From Russula earlei (taxonomy: Eukaryota; Basidiomycota; Agaricomycetes; Russulales; Russulaceae): a DNA stretch of 64,000 nucleotides. The stretch covers positions 83,333-147,332 of the forward strand of contig JAGFNK010000085.1 of assembly GCA_025769875.1 (NCBI GenBank), in the 5' to 3' direction. Positions 46,137 through 57,848 of the stretch are shown here, piece by piece. A program made the translations under genes and the position numbers. Within the stretch, counting starts at the first letter, position 1, and every line of letters starts with the position of its first letter. The notes below the pieces were generated by a model, which was given only the letters and a program-made list of their open reading frames with translations, was not told the DNA's origin and searched no databases.

Positions 46137-46542
46137 CACGACGGGCAGGAAGGGATAAGTCGAGTCTGCTTATAGTCAACTCATTGGACAATAAAAGTAA
46201 AATATTTCAAGTGCTGAGTAGGCTCTGTTGCGGCAACAAATTATATTACATAAGTAATGACTTTAGTTGAGCATGAAAAATGTGACAAAAAAAGTTAAAT
46301 AAGGACAGTCTACTCATTCTGGCACAACTTTTAGCCAGGCTAGGGTAAATGTTGTGCCGGAATGAGTTGACTGTCCTTATTTAACCTTTTTTGTCACTTT
46401 TTTCGTGCTCAACTAGGGTCATTACTTATGTAATATAATTTTGGGCAGAAACAGAGCCTACTCAACATTTGAAATATTTTACTTTTATTGTCCACTAAGT
46501 TGACTATAAGCAGAGTCAACTTATCCCTTCCTGTCCGTCGTG
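46137..46542. mobile_element. Foldback MITE-like element (~406 bp) with TAA target duplication
   Basis: Two arms of about 185 bp are near-perfect reverse complements, from CACGACGGGCAGGAAGGG on the left to CCTTCCTGTCCGTCGTG on the right, and the centre (GGCACAAC...GTTGTGCC) is palindromic too. TAA flanks both ends (46134-46136 and 46543-46545), a 3-bp duplication of PIF/Harbinger type. There is no ORF. Confidence 0.85.
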
Positions 46543-46545
46543 TAA

Positions 46546-47871
46546 GCCATGAAAAAAAAAAAAAATCGCAATTTGCGCTTTTCGAGATGATGATGCGCGT
46601 TTTCTTTCATTGCCCGTTCTGACCTCCCCTTACACAGCATGGTAAGGCATTAAAAAGCGAGTGTTCTTCTTTCGCGTTTGTGTTTTCAAGCAAGCCCCTT
46701 TTTATGCATGCACTACTTTCGGTGCGCGACTGTCGACGTGACGTGCGTGATGTGTATGCGTGCGTGCGCTTTTCCTTTTTACATTGACGTGGGTCTCGGC
46801 AGTGTCGCCGCGTTCGTCCTCTCCCCCTACTCTCCTCTCTCCCCTCCCTTTCCCATCCCCCGGTGCGTGCTTCACTCACTCTTTCGTTTCTCTTTCCAAC
46901 TTCCTCCCCTCTCCCGTCCCCCTGTGCGTGCTTCTGTTTCTTTTTCTTTTTCTCTGTTCCCCTTCACTGGAGCCGCAAGCCCCTCTTTTTGAGGCGACGG
47001 CGCGCGTACGACATGGACACCTGGCCCAGCCCCCTCTCCATCACGCCTGTGACTCCTGTGACTCCCGGAAAATCCCGAAATGCCAGTTCATTGTGGGGGC
47101 GTGGGTGGTAAAAGAGGCCCAGGCTTGGCGGCTCGACTGACGGATCAGCAGCGCTACGTATCAGCACAGTCCAGCACACCCAAAGATTAGGATTGGACCA
47201 CTGATGCACGAACGTACGTCCAGTGATGTGTATCTCGCCTCCTGAATCTTGTACTACGCCCTTGATGGTACGAAATGGTAACCCCCTGTCTTATTCAGTT
47301 GCGTCGTCAAGCAGGGGAAACTGTGTCCTGCTGCTCTACCAGAGAGATTATCATAACCACCAATCACAGCGCATGGTTATCAACGAGTTGTTGGTTCGCG
47401 TGCGATCAGTCAGACGGCGCCATACATATGTATCTCCGTAAAAGTCCGGCTGTGTGTGTACAGAAGCTACAGTTCTACCAAATAAAAGAGAAGAGAAAAA
47501 GAACAAACAAGGTGGGGGGATTAAGGATAGACAAGCTTTCAAGAGAAATTCGATGTCACAGACCAGTGGAACTATGGTATATGTGTATCGACGAACGGTA
47601 AGAGTACGTACTTAGCAACAGCTGAATACATGAACTAAATGTTCCTAGATCAAGCAATACCAGTGCCCGCGCGTCCTCGGCATCTCTCATATTGGCCAAA
47701 CGGGTGTGGTGATGACCACGTAGTGAAACCAAGTATGAGAAAAGGTATCGGCAAAGATTGGCTGTGATGGCGACTATCTGCCATGCATTTGGGTCGCGCC
47801 CGTAACACTGTGTAACACGATGAAGCATAAAACAAAAAGGAGTATCCCATACAAAGCCTAGCATTGTCTCA
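46546..47871. other. Region without a supported gene
   Basis: A 13-A run follows the MITE. Pyrimidine-rich sequence lies at 46780-46990, and a degenerate copy of the CACTCCCGGAAAATCCC terminus at about 47040-47110. No gene is called. The last 300 bp are the 3' flank of the minus-strand gene. Confidence 0.5.
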
Positions 47872-49664
47872 TTAGCCGCCCACGCCTCCGTTGATCGCGC
47901 GCAAACGCAAGGAAGCATTCGCTACATCCAATGAGCTGTAAGCTGGTGGCAGATCAAACGGATCCGCTTCAGAAGTTGAACTCGTATTACCCGAAGCAGC
48001 GCTTGCACTGCCAACGCTGAAAACGGTGGGGACATCCGTGGTGCGAATGCTCAACAATCGACTCATGACTTCACGCTGATCGGAGGAATGATCTGAAATC
48101 GGTGATGCGGTGGCGCTGAGAGCAGTGTCAGTGTTATCAGGTGGTGCCTCGACAAGGGACTTGTAGTCGGAAGGTGAGTCGGGGTAGGAAGCGGCACCCC
48201 GCAAATGTGCGTATGAGCGGGAGTGTAGTAGCGGGAAGCCATGAGCTAGGGAGGGTACGGGCCCAGGAAGGGAGGATACAGGGGTGATGACAGTATTGGA
48301 ATTGGGGGCAGAAACGGGAGGCAACATGGGAAATTGAGATTTTGATGTTGATGAAGTAGGAGGAATGGGAAGTGAGCGTGTGTGTATACTAGTTGATGGC
48401 GATTCCACAACAGGGCGTGAGGATATTGGAGCTGGGATCATATGAGGGGAGCGCAGATCAAACGGGGAAGTAGATGAAGGGTTCAGGAGTGGGGTGGTTG
48501 AAAGAGGGGGATCTTGGGAGGGTTGAACATGTGACACGAAAGGCACATGCGACGGGTACGAGGTAGAGGGGAGATCACGGCCAAAAGAAGGCTGTATGGG
48601 TGGTACAGGGAGGTGTCGCGTTTTTCTGTGGCCGTGTTGGGAATAGGACAAGTTGTGAGAGGAAAGTGAAAGCGAGGAACCTGAGTGCGTAGAGAAGATC
48701 CCTTGTCCAGGCGGATATGTTGGGTGCTGTGCCATCGACTGAATGTCAGTATGAAAGGATAATCGGCTTGTCGCCCTGGAAGACTTTGATCGACCATCGT
48801 CGCTTTCACCTCTGTGTGATTCATTATCCTCCATGACTTGTGCGAGTATGGAAGACCGCCATCTTTCGATCACTGGAGGGGTTGCTGAGGCGGGAAGGAG
48901 GGGTTTCAGATCGGGATGTTCAGATGAGGAGCCATCGGAGGGGTGCCACGAGTCGGGAAGCGGTTCTGATGGGTTGATACGCGTGACGTTCATCCATTCG
49001 TCATTAGGTGTTACCAGCATCATAGCCGTCACGAGCAAAAAATCCAATAAACTGAGGGGAAGACCATTATGCATCCGTTGAGGTCGACTGGAACCGAAGC
49101 GAAAAAGGGGATCAAAGATCTTCAACTGCGGGGGAGCTCGCTGGCTCGCTGGCTCTAATATGGCGACTGGACCTTTGACAGTCTCCGTTGTGCACTATAA
49201 GGGGATCATAACATATGAGCACAGGTGGATAGTTGGGTTGTTAACGACGTACGACATGATGGAAGCCGAAGGGCTTCCATTTCAAGCTGTGCGGATGGTG
49301 AGGGATGTAAAATTTGCGGTAGCTGGCATACAAACAAGACCCGTCGGCAATGAACGCAATGAAATATAGGGATACCTTACCTCGAAAGAGAGCTGTAGGA
49401 GTATCCCAGAAAATCGTCGGCAGGTTTCCACTGACCCTTGCCGAACATGACCTCCACCCCAGTAAGATCCTTGTCATTACGAGAGGTCGAGTTTAGGGCA
49501 TGCCTCGGCCAACGCACGCAAGAGACATTGACAAACCCTTTCGGATCAGACCGACGGATTTTGGTAACGTTGTGGTCGGTATCGATGACATAGAGTGGGT
49601 TGTCGGATGAACCGTCATGAACGACCGAGTCTAAAAATGACGGGGAGGATAAGCGCAGAGTCAT
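47872..49664 (-). CDS. Uncharacterised Agaricomycete protein with C-terminal PPAY motif
   Basis: Three exons: 49381-49664 (or to 49844 if the upstream MVHLSLL start is used), 49256-49322 and 47872-49194. Introns are GTAAGG...GCCAG and GTCGTA...TATAG. The conserved N-terminal half reads DNPLYVIDTDHNVTKIRRSD, VRWPRHAL, VMFGKGQWKPADDFLGYS, RKFYIPHHPHSLKWKP, TVKGPVAILEPA, LKIFDPLFRFGSSRPQ and LSLLDFLLVTAMMLVTP. A ~300-residue Ser/Pro/Thr-rich, probably disordered region ends in DLPPAYSS, a WW-domain ligand motif. I recognise the layout as a common uncharacterised basidiomycete protein but no function. No break is seen. It is a host-like gene inside transposon-rich DNA. Confidence 0.75.
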
Positions 49665-49844
49665 CAGCGGGTGATCGACTGGCTGTGATTGTGGGGCAGA
49701 ATGTATTGATTTGAAGCGACGAAGGACAGATGGAGGTAAGGACAAGGGTGACTTGAATCTGCCAGAAAATGTGGGGGTGAATGAGGAACCAGCCTGAAAT
49801 TGAGACGTATTTTTGTCCCGTGATAGAAGTGATAGATGTACCAT

Positions 49845-51240
49845 GGCAGAGAATGGGGAAAAGGGAAGGAAAGAGAGGGAGAGAGGGAGGGAAGAAGGAT
49901 GTGAAAGAGCAAGGAAGACCGGAGCGGGGGGGTGCGGAGGTAACCAGCGTTTATTGCGCTTGTCAGTTATTTCAGTCATGTCATCTCCTGCCTCAACTCA
50001 AGCTCTGCACCAGACCTTCTTCACCTTGATCCCCGACCCCCGTATGGAACCAGTCAGCGAGATGTCTCTGCCGTTCGACTATTACTATTCGCCCGCCTTC
50101 TTCGCTTGTTTATCGGCACTTTCGCGACCCCTCAGGCCTCAGGCTCTACGCTCCATATTTGCTGGTCATCGCCAACCTTTCTATCTTTCACAAGGCAACG
50201 CCGCCGCACTATTGTAGTGCACATACACCAAGACATGAGCACCCCAATCCCAATCCTGACCACCCACGATGCGAGAGCCCATGGATCCACAATCTTCGCC
50301 TTTGTCTCATGCGATTGGTCGGGTCCGTTTCCGGCCCGGACACGCATTATTTATTAACGCTCGCTGACTCAAACCGTGGCCCACCGCGATCACGGGCGAG
50401 TCAGCTCGATGAGTGCTCAAATTGTTGAAGCTAAAAGGATTGTTGCTCAGTCTTGTGTATGAAAGACTGTATTAGTTAGTAAGCTAACCTAAAAGGATTG
50501 TTGCTATGTATGGTATTAGGTTTTATGGAGAATGGTAACAGGGTGTTGTACTGACCTCAGTCTTGTGTATGACAGACAGAGGGAAAAATTGAATGACAAG
50601 TATTCAAATATTTACATGTATGGTCTGGCTTTGTCCATACACATGCCACTGGTTGGCTGCATGTCCAACACACCCCTCAGCCCTGGTGGTATGTCAGAAA
50701 ATTGGGACGGGGCATTATAGCCGATTATAATGATGTAATTTGATATAACGGTCTTACCATACCGGTTATAACCGAGTTATGCGTGTTACATAATTAGATC
50801 CACCTCAAATATTACCCAGTTATGAGCATTGCATAATTGTAATTATTATAGACTTATAACTGCAGTTATTGCACTAGTTATAACAGTGTTATCAGCATCA
50901 CATAATCCACAAGTTATTATAATGGAGGGCTGGACAATTTCTTTTATTTGGATAATTTTTTATTTCAACAATTTTTCTAGTTGGATAATTTTTTCTATTC
51001 TAACTTTTGCCTTGCATCCAAAGTGAGTGCGCATGGCCTGCTCGAAAATAATCGGGAAAATACACCCCCACCATGCTGTCCGCAACACTGGGCACAGAGG
51101 TCACTCAGGGTGGAGAAACGCAACTGGAGGGTAGGAGAGGCGAAATGAGAGGGGCACAAGGGCAAAAGAGGGGACTAGAGGACAATGAGGTTTAATTAGA
51201 GGCTTGTGTGAAAACATGAAAAACAGAAACACATGCACTG
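49845..51240. other. Region without a supported gene, AT-rich centre
   Basis: A short plus-strand frame (ATG at 49978) diverges from the 47.9-kb gene but stops after about 80 codons. Bases 50440-50580 contain two copies each of AAAAGGATTGTTGCT and CAGTCTTGTGTATGA. Bases 50720-50940 are AT-rich with repeated TTATAAC/GTTATAA motifs in both orientations, resembling a decayed foldback repeat. Confidence 0.5.
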
Positions 51241-51243
51241 AAG

Positions 51244-52700
51244 TCACAACCCATTCATTCTCACAATCATCAAGTTACTAGGACTAGGGAGGGAGGCCTC
51301 ATCAGCTAGTTGGAAGCGCAGGAGAAGGGGACAAGAAAGAAAGAAACCTGATAAAACACTGCATATGGAGGAACACTTGTGGCCAGTGGGATTGGGGAAG
51401 CCCCAGGCTTGAGCGCAGAAATGCTCATTGAAATCAAATGGTGGGGTGGTCATCAAAAGAAGTCAAGGAGGATGGTTCCCCAGTAAGATATGGGCAAAGG
51501 TGTTCAAGACATCCTCGGGGAGATGCTCCACACTAGACTTCAGAGTCAGCCTGTTGACAAGAGTGCTGGGTATAAGACATGACATACACCTTGGTTGCCA
51601 TGATACATTTGATGCCTTTGAAAGTGGGATTCGGAGACTGCAGTCCCCCCTCCCAACTCGACATGTTCAGTTGTTCAAACTAGGTCCAACCATACCCCAT
51701 GTTTGGAGGTTTCAGTATAGCGAGTCCGGGGATGGTGGCGATAGGCGATGTTGTGGCTAAGGCTATGGTGGCGGGGGGCAGACAAGGCTAAGGTGGCTGG
51801 CAAGGCTAAGAGTGTGGCAGTGGCTGACTGATCTAAAGCTGGGGTGATGGAGACAGCTGGCAAAACTAGGGGCATGATGGCAGTGGCTGAGACTGAGAAG
51901 GCTAAGGCTGAGGGCATGGTGGACATGGTGGTGGCTGGCGATGCTGGTGCTATGGTGGACTGGGCTGAACTGATGAGTGCAAGTGAGGCTAAGACAGAGG
52001 CTGATGTGAAGTCGGCGGCTGGCACAACTGAGGCCACTGTGGCGGTGGACAGGGTGACAGACTGAGGCTGAGGGCATGGGAGCTGGCTGAGCAGAGATGG
52101 GGATGGTGGCAATAGGTGATGACATGGCTAAGGCTATGGTGGTGGGGGCAGATGAGATGGTAGTGATGGTGGGTGCGACAAGGGCAGCAGTGGGTGAGAC
52201 TGGAGGTGTGGTGGGGACGGTGACAGGAACAGGTGAAGCTGAGGAGGCGGTGGATGGGATGGGGTTGTCTCCACTGCAGGTGTCAGCAGCATACATGGGT
52301 GAGAGTGTGTGAGTGGACAGGGAGGCTCTGTGGGAGGTGGCATGTGGTGTGCTGTTGGCATCGGTGGTGGCTTCTCCTACTGATGGTGTGGTGGTGGCTT
52401 CTGCTCCTGTTGTGGCATGTCATTGCTAAGTTCGTGGCCGAGGCCTTCTTGGTCTTCTGAGAGGGTGCTAGTGGTGAGGTGTTGCAACAGTGCTGCGAGG
52501 CTGGCAGAGGAGCATGAAAGAGAATAGAATTGAGACTGGTCAAGATGGTTGAGAAAGCCTTGAGATGCAAGCACATCACATGAGCCAGGGCATGGCAGTG
52601 TGCGCGTGGTCAGTGGTGAGGGCTGGGTGATGCGGTTGAGGTCTTGATGTCAGGCATGAGGGAGGTGGCATGCACATGCGATTGATGGCAAGGGAATGCG
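51244..52700 (-). pseudogene. Decayed LTR-retroelement with gag-like region, minus-strand copy
   Basis: On the minus strand, an LTR-like piece (about 52680-52480, matching part of 3569-3965) is followed by SEDQEGLGHELSNDMPQQEQ (near-identical to the 2.95-kb copy), the DTCSGDN motif and a long Ala/Ser/Thr/Pro tract. Near 51.4 kb comes a short segment, NEHFCAQAWGFPNPTGHK. CpG dinucleotides are almost absent, unlike the 38-kb copy. No pol domain is seen. Confidence 0.55.
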
Positions 52701-52942
52701 ACAGACTCTAATGTCACACCACTTTTTCATGAGGCTGAAAGAGGGAGGTGGAGTGAAGGGAGGCAGAAAAAAAGCAGGTTTGGATTTGGACTCTTATATA
52801 TGATATAGGTCATGGTAATATTGCCTATTATAGAAAATGGGTGCTCCTTAAGATGTGCACAAGGACAGTGAACTTCATAAAGGAAAACATAGTGATGGTG
52901 AGAAGAGGAGAAGAGAAGAGAAAATGAGAGACAGGACTGACC

Positions 52943-53865
52943 TCAGTTGGCTGGGACACATGTTGCTCTCACTCTAACCACCCTTTTCTTACCCTTGGAT
53001 CTTGGTGCTCTGTTATCAGTTACTTCAGTCACTGGTGTATTGGGATTGGGGTCTGGCATAGGGGCCATGGTGGTACCAACACCTGGTGTTTGGCCATTGG
53101 ACAGTGCAGGAGGTGATGAGATGAGTGATTGTCCAGGGACCCTGACTTCTGTATTATCAAGCTGTGAGATAAGCCAATTGATATCATCAAACACAGGGTC
53201 AGATGACTCTCCATTTGCTTGCCCTGACGACATGGTGGAGGTTGGGAATATTATATTGTCATACCACAAAAGGAGAGTGGAGCGATAAGTGAGTGGTAAT
53301 TGCAAGATGGTGTACTTGTATTGGATAAAGCGCTGCTTCCAGTTAATACCACTGGGGCCTATTACCTTGTCAGAAAACATCTGATCTGGTCCACATATGA
53401 ATGTGAACTGTAAAATAGTGTGAAATATCAGAGAGAGCATACAATGGTCAATTGGTAATTAGGAACATACCACTGTGGCTGCCATGGCGATCATTCCTGG
53501 TGTTGTCTTTGAAATGCCCCAGAGGATGGCTTTCGGTGTATGTTTTCCGAGGGCCTCACCACTGAGCATAGACTTCCCAAAAAGAACTGCTTTGAGATAC
53601 TGAGAAATCATTAGCTACCATATGCAAAGTATATTCTGAGACTAACATTTGCGAGTGGCTTAGATTTGAAGATGTCTGGACTTGAACAGTCTCTGTTTGG
53701 AAAAAGTAATGGTGCCAATAGGGGATACCTCTTGTCTGGCTGTGCTGGATTGTGGAGTAAAACCTCTACTTCTGTGACTCTGGAGCGGGGAGAATGGGAA
53801 TGAAAGTGTGAGCTGTTGATGTTGAAGAGTTCACCTGCAATATGGCATGGCATGCTCACTGAAGT
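52943..53865 (-). pseudogene. 5'-truncated DUF6532-type protein gene
   Basis: Blocks on the minus strand: KRYPLLAPLLFPNRDCSSPDIFKSKPLANV; then LKAVLFGKSMLSGEALGKH...TPGMIAMAAT; then FTFICGPDQMFSDKVIGPSGINWKQRFIQYK; ending in a linker and a basic tail KGKKRVVRV. This matches the DUF6532 domain (PLLAR.LFP, PDIFKS, FGK.SL, TPGAIA) common in Agaricomycetes. Short introns separate the blocks. The N-terminal part of the protein is not found upstream, where LTR-like sequence begins. Function is unknown. Confidence 0.6.
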
Positions 53866-54093
53866 TGCACACTCTGAGTCAAGATGATGCTTAAACTCAT
53901 AAGATGTTACAGCATCATGGCTGTTGGAGTGTTAGCTCAGGGTTCAGTGGGGCCAAGTCCCTGTGACTTGGTTCAAGGGTTCAGTGGGGGTGGCTCAGAG
54001 AGACCGGATCAAGGGTTTAGCGTCTCAAGGTTAAGTCAGGTGATGACTCAGCCCACAGACAGAGTTGGTCTTCTGGTTTCACACAAGAGGAGG

Positions 54094-54540
54094 ACAGTGA
54101 GTGTTACACCATTTTTCTTTTACGCATACTTCTTACTTTTCGCTATGAACTGCTTGCTTCCGTACGTCCCTTTACTTACTGGTCTTGTGATCTCTTACAT
54201 CTTGTGATCCCTTCTGTGTTATCATGTGATCCATACATATCCAGGTAACACTGGATTGCTGTTACTTTCCCTTTGTTTGGTTCTCTTTCCATTTATATTC
54301 ACTTCTTAGTTTTGACTGTGCAATGCTGTACATTTAACTGTGCAGCACAGCTACTTGGTTATGACTCATTCGCAGCCTCATTTCTATGACTCCTACTTAT
54401 TATGACTCCTACTATACTAGTAGCACAGTCAAAGCGCAGCTATTGCTGCGCTTCTCCTGTATATATAAGCTCAGTACTTTGTGACCAATGCCCTAAGCTT
54501 GGTCTCTTGTAGAATCCAACCTACTCTTGTCCAACATATT
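54094..54540 (+). mobile_element. LTR-like sequence with TATA box
   Basis: A purine-rich tract (AAGAGGAGGACAGTGAG) is followed directly by TGTTACACC, the usual polypurine-tract/LTR junction. TGTATATATAAGCTC at 54458-54472 looks like a core promoter. The end near TTGTCCAACA is a guess. The following 54541-55417 is pyrimidine-rich then purine-rich sequence without a gene. Confidence 0.4.
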
Positions 54541-55417
54541 TGCCTGCAACCCACACAACTCCTAATCCTCAAACCACATCCACCTCTCCATTTCACCAAC
54601 TCTTCACACACATGCACCATCTACCATCTACTCTTTGCCTCTCCCTTCCTCCCCTAAGAGTCTCTCTTCACTCTACTGAGAAGAGCTCTCCTCCTTAAAG
54701 ACCTACCTTCCTCTTCTCTCTGCATGTTCAAGGTCTAAGATGGACTTGAACGCATATAGCTAGTGGAACCAGCCCTAGTCTATCCCATTACAAACTTACC
54801 CTAGCTTCTCAATGGACCAAGTTGTACTAGGAAGGGTCTATTGGCCATAACCTGTTTAGCATAAAACACTTCAACCGCTGCAGTGATCCTTACTCTTTAT
54901 ACATGAGAACCAGCCTGTTTCTTGAACACATCTCTACTATCAACTTGTCTTTACGCTTGCGAACTGACATGGCTAGTTACCATGACAGTGAGAGAGAGGC
55001 AGAGGAGGAAAAGGAACACAAGGGTTCCTTGAGGTGTGCTCAAGTCAAGCAGAGTATAGGCCAGCACAAGCAAGTCATGATTGAGAGAGTATACAGGGCA
55101 AGGGATGCAACAGGAAATAGGACAAAGCTAAGCTTGGGGCATCCCCCCAGCTTCTACAGGCACTTAAATACTGTATGTAGTGAGGCTGTACAGTACTATA
55201 TGTGGAACAATAGATAAAAGGTGAGCCAATAGCAAAAGGGGATCAATGACAAATGAAACACAAGGAGGTAAGGTGACAGCTGTCAATCAATATCAAGGGA
55301 TGAAACAGTAACCAAAGGGACAGGGGTGACAGGAGAAAACAATAATGGAAGAGGTTAGTGATGAACTGACAGGGATAGATCACAACATCATGCCTCCCTC
55401 ATGCTTAGTTCTCTGAA

Positions 55418-56760
55418 CTAATTGGTATCAGGACCCGACTTGCAGAGATCGTCACCTTCAACTTCTGGCCAAGTGCTCTGAGACCCTATGGCTCTAGGAC
55501 AGAAGCCTCTGTAACTCCGATGAGTCCTCCTAAGAATACAGTCTGTCTGACCACTACAGTTGGTGTGGGGTTTATTGCAGTCCTTATTCCAGTGCCCCCT
55601 AATGTTGCAATGCTTGCAGATGTGTTGTCTTTTCTGGAGCTGGTGACGTTGTGCCTTGGTCATGCATGTGCGGGTAAGGGGGGGTATTGGGAGTACTGGC
55701 ATCATCAGAAAACATCTGTGGGAAGTGGGAGGGTGACCCCATAGGGGCATTGTTCTGGGATTGGTCAACAACACAAGAGAGGTACTCAAGTGGGGGAGTC
55801 AGGGATAAAGGTGGATGGGTGGGTGAGGGAGGAGAGGAAAGGGTGGAGGGTTGTTTTAAAACTTTGATTTTATCATAGCTCCCTGCTAGTGAGTAGAAAG
55901 GGCTGGTCTGATGGGTGAGGCCTCCATTGGTCATCATGTTGTCGAGTTGGTGACAGACTTGGACAGAAGTGTTGTTGGCACGGAGGCAACTATGGATGGT
56001 GGCGGACTCCTTGGTGTATGACTGGATCTCATGGAGTTGGTCAGCAAGTTGTCATTGGAGAATGTTCATAGCTCCTTGAATGGCAGTGCGCTTGGCTTCT
56101 AGGACCTTCAGTTGCAATGAACCATTGCGAAAGATGGTAGACATCAGCAAGAGCACCAGGGTCGTGAAGGTTTTTGAGCACTTGGGCGATGTTGAAGTGA
56201 AAGGGGTAGTCCTCAACTAAGAGGTGGAGGTCAGAGGTGGTGACAGAGGGGTGGGGGGCAGAGACGATGGGTCGGGAAATGAGCTTCTCCCCATAGACGG
56301 GCTCTCCTCGACCCATAGTTCCTAATAACATGGGTTTGTCATTCCATAGGGCAATGCATAAGTAGGGTACTAAGGTTCGCTGTCCATTAACATTAATGTA
56401 AAAAGGGGGAACATGTGTGTATGGTTCATAAACAAACCAGGGGGGACCAGGGTGAGTAGGGTCTATTTCAGTGGGAGTAGGTGAGGGGGTTCCTTCGCGA
56501 ATGGCAAGTGGGTTCAGGGTAACTGAGAGGTCTTGTAGTTCAGCCTTGTTGAGGACAATGAAGGTGCACTGGTTGATGATATGTTGTAAGACTTCGGGCG
56601 AGAGGGGTTCTTGTTTAATGGTGGGGGAGGGAGTGAGAACTGGTAAAGGGGATGAAGCAGGAGCAGGGGATGACATAGGGGTATTGTAAGTGGAGGTAGC
56701 ATGTTTGTGATGCCAAGCTGACCACTCAGAAGGAGTGGGGGCATTTAAGGGGACTGACCA
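55418..56760 (-). pseudogene. Retroelement gag with CCHC zinc knuckle, minus strand
   Basis: Frame 56676-56041 starts MSSPAPASSPLPVL and contains LHLLVEDYPFHFNIAQVL and LHDPGALADVYHLSQWF, a block typical of Agaricomycete retroelement gag. After a frame change, a Pro/Ser-rich segment (55937-55599) leads in a third frame to ICKHCNIRGHWNKDC, a clear C-x2-C-x4-H-x4-C nucleic-acid-binding knuckle. Two frame changes make it non-functional as one protein. No protease or RT follows on this strand. Confidence 0.65.
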
Positions 56761-56880
56761 TACAATATGATTCCATATTAGATCTGTAAGTACTGCTCTT
56801 CATATAGATAAGTGAAATTCTGAGAAATGGGGGTCCATCATGAGTAATTGAAAGCCGAGGAAATTGCCAGGGGAAAGAAT

Positions 56881-57680
56881 TGTTGAACCGGAACCCGAAC
56901 GGATCAAGAAGGCGAAGACCTTCATACAAGGTTTAAGATCCGCTCATAGATGTTACGTGTTAGACAGAACTTTAGTATATGCGCTTATGGCAATAGGGTT
57001 ATGCATACTACGCTATCTATCACAAGATGCCGCTTATGCTGTGTCTAGAATGTTTCCCTATCACGCTCACTGAATGCGCGATATAGTGGACACTGTAAGG
57101 CTCCAAAGTGCCTAAATAAGATCATGTTCGTGTCTATAACGCGTCCTACCAATGCAGATATGCTTGAGTCAAGCAATCATACTCGTGGAGGGGAAGGAGT
57201 GTTAGATCCTTCTAGAGTATGACAACAAGATGAGAGGGACTCTGCAGACGGGGTAGGAGTCAACTGTTTAGGATTGGCAAACTAGGTCGAGCTTAGGGCT
57301 CAACTGTTATGACTGGGGGCTTTATATATCCCCTACAGGGATAATGGTTTGTACTACTGTAGTACTAGTCGGTGCTAGAGAAGCAAAACATGGCTCATAG
57401 AAGCGAGGTTGCTTCTATGTAAACGATCTCGTGCTGGAAGCATTAAGTGCTTCCCCAATCAAGGAATCGACGTACGTGGCGGTACAGGAACATCTGGGAC
57501 AGAAGCAATGCCTGTAGTCACCTCTTTTGGACTTAGGAACAGCCCTGGGTCATAGAGGTATAAATACCATACATGTAGATGAGTATACATATCACTCTAC
57601 ACCCCAATATCACTTGAGCATTAGCACAACCTCTAAGGTGGGTTGCTTGGCCTGTCAGCTGCGCTCTATGCTGCGCAACA
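56881..57680 (+). mobile_element. Copia-type 5' LTR, long form (800 bp)
   Basis: TGTTGAACCGG...CTGCGCAACA, with TGTTG/CAACA ends, followed at once by the primer site GGTTATGGGCCC (57681-57692). It matches 41443-41827 but carries an extra 415 bp (about 57097-57511) after TAGTGGACAC. The shared promoter box GGTATAAATACC lies near 57557. The 5' flank is AGAAT. A purine tract GGAGGGGAAGGAGTGTTAGATCC within the extra part mimics an internal LTR start. Confidence 0.85.
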
Positions 57681-57848
57681 GGTTATGGGCCCTGCAAGCC
57701 ATGTGCCTTCATCGGCTGCAATGATGGTGAAGCATCCCTGAAGCCTGCATGCTGCGGCAAGCTAGTCTACCCTATGGGGAGACTATGTCGGCTTGTTTGA
57801 ATACAATACTCTTACTGATGACCTCTAAGCCCCTTTCTAATAGCTACA

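Noticed and set aside
55425..55445. TTGGTATCAGGACC as a plus-strand retroelement primer-binding site
   Set aside because: Only partly matches the usual TGGTATCAGAGC. It lies within the minus-strand gag coding frame, and no LTR border precedes it.
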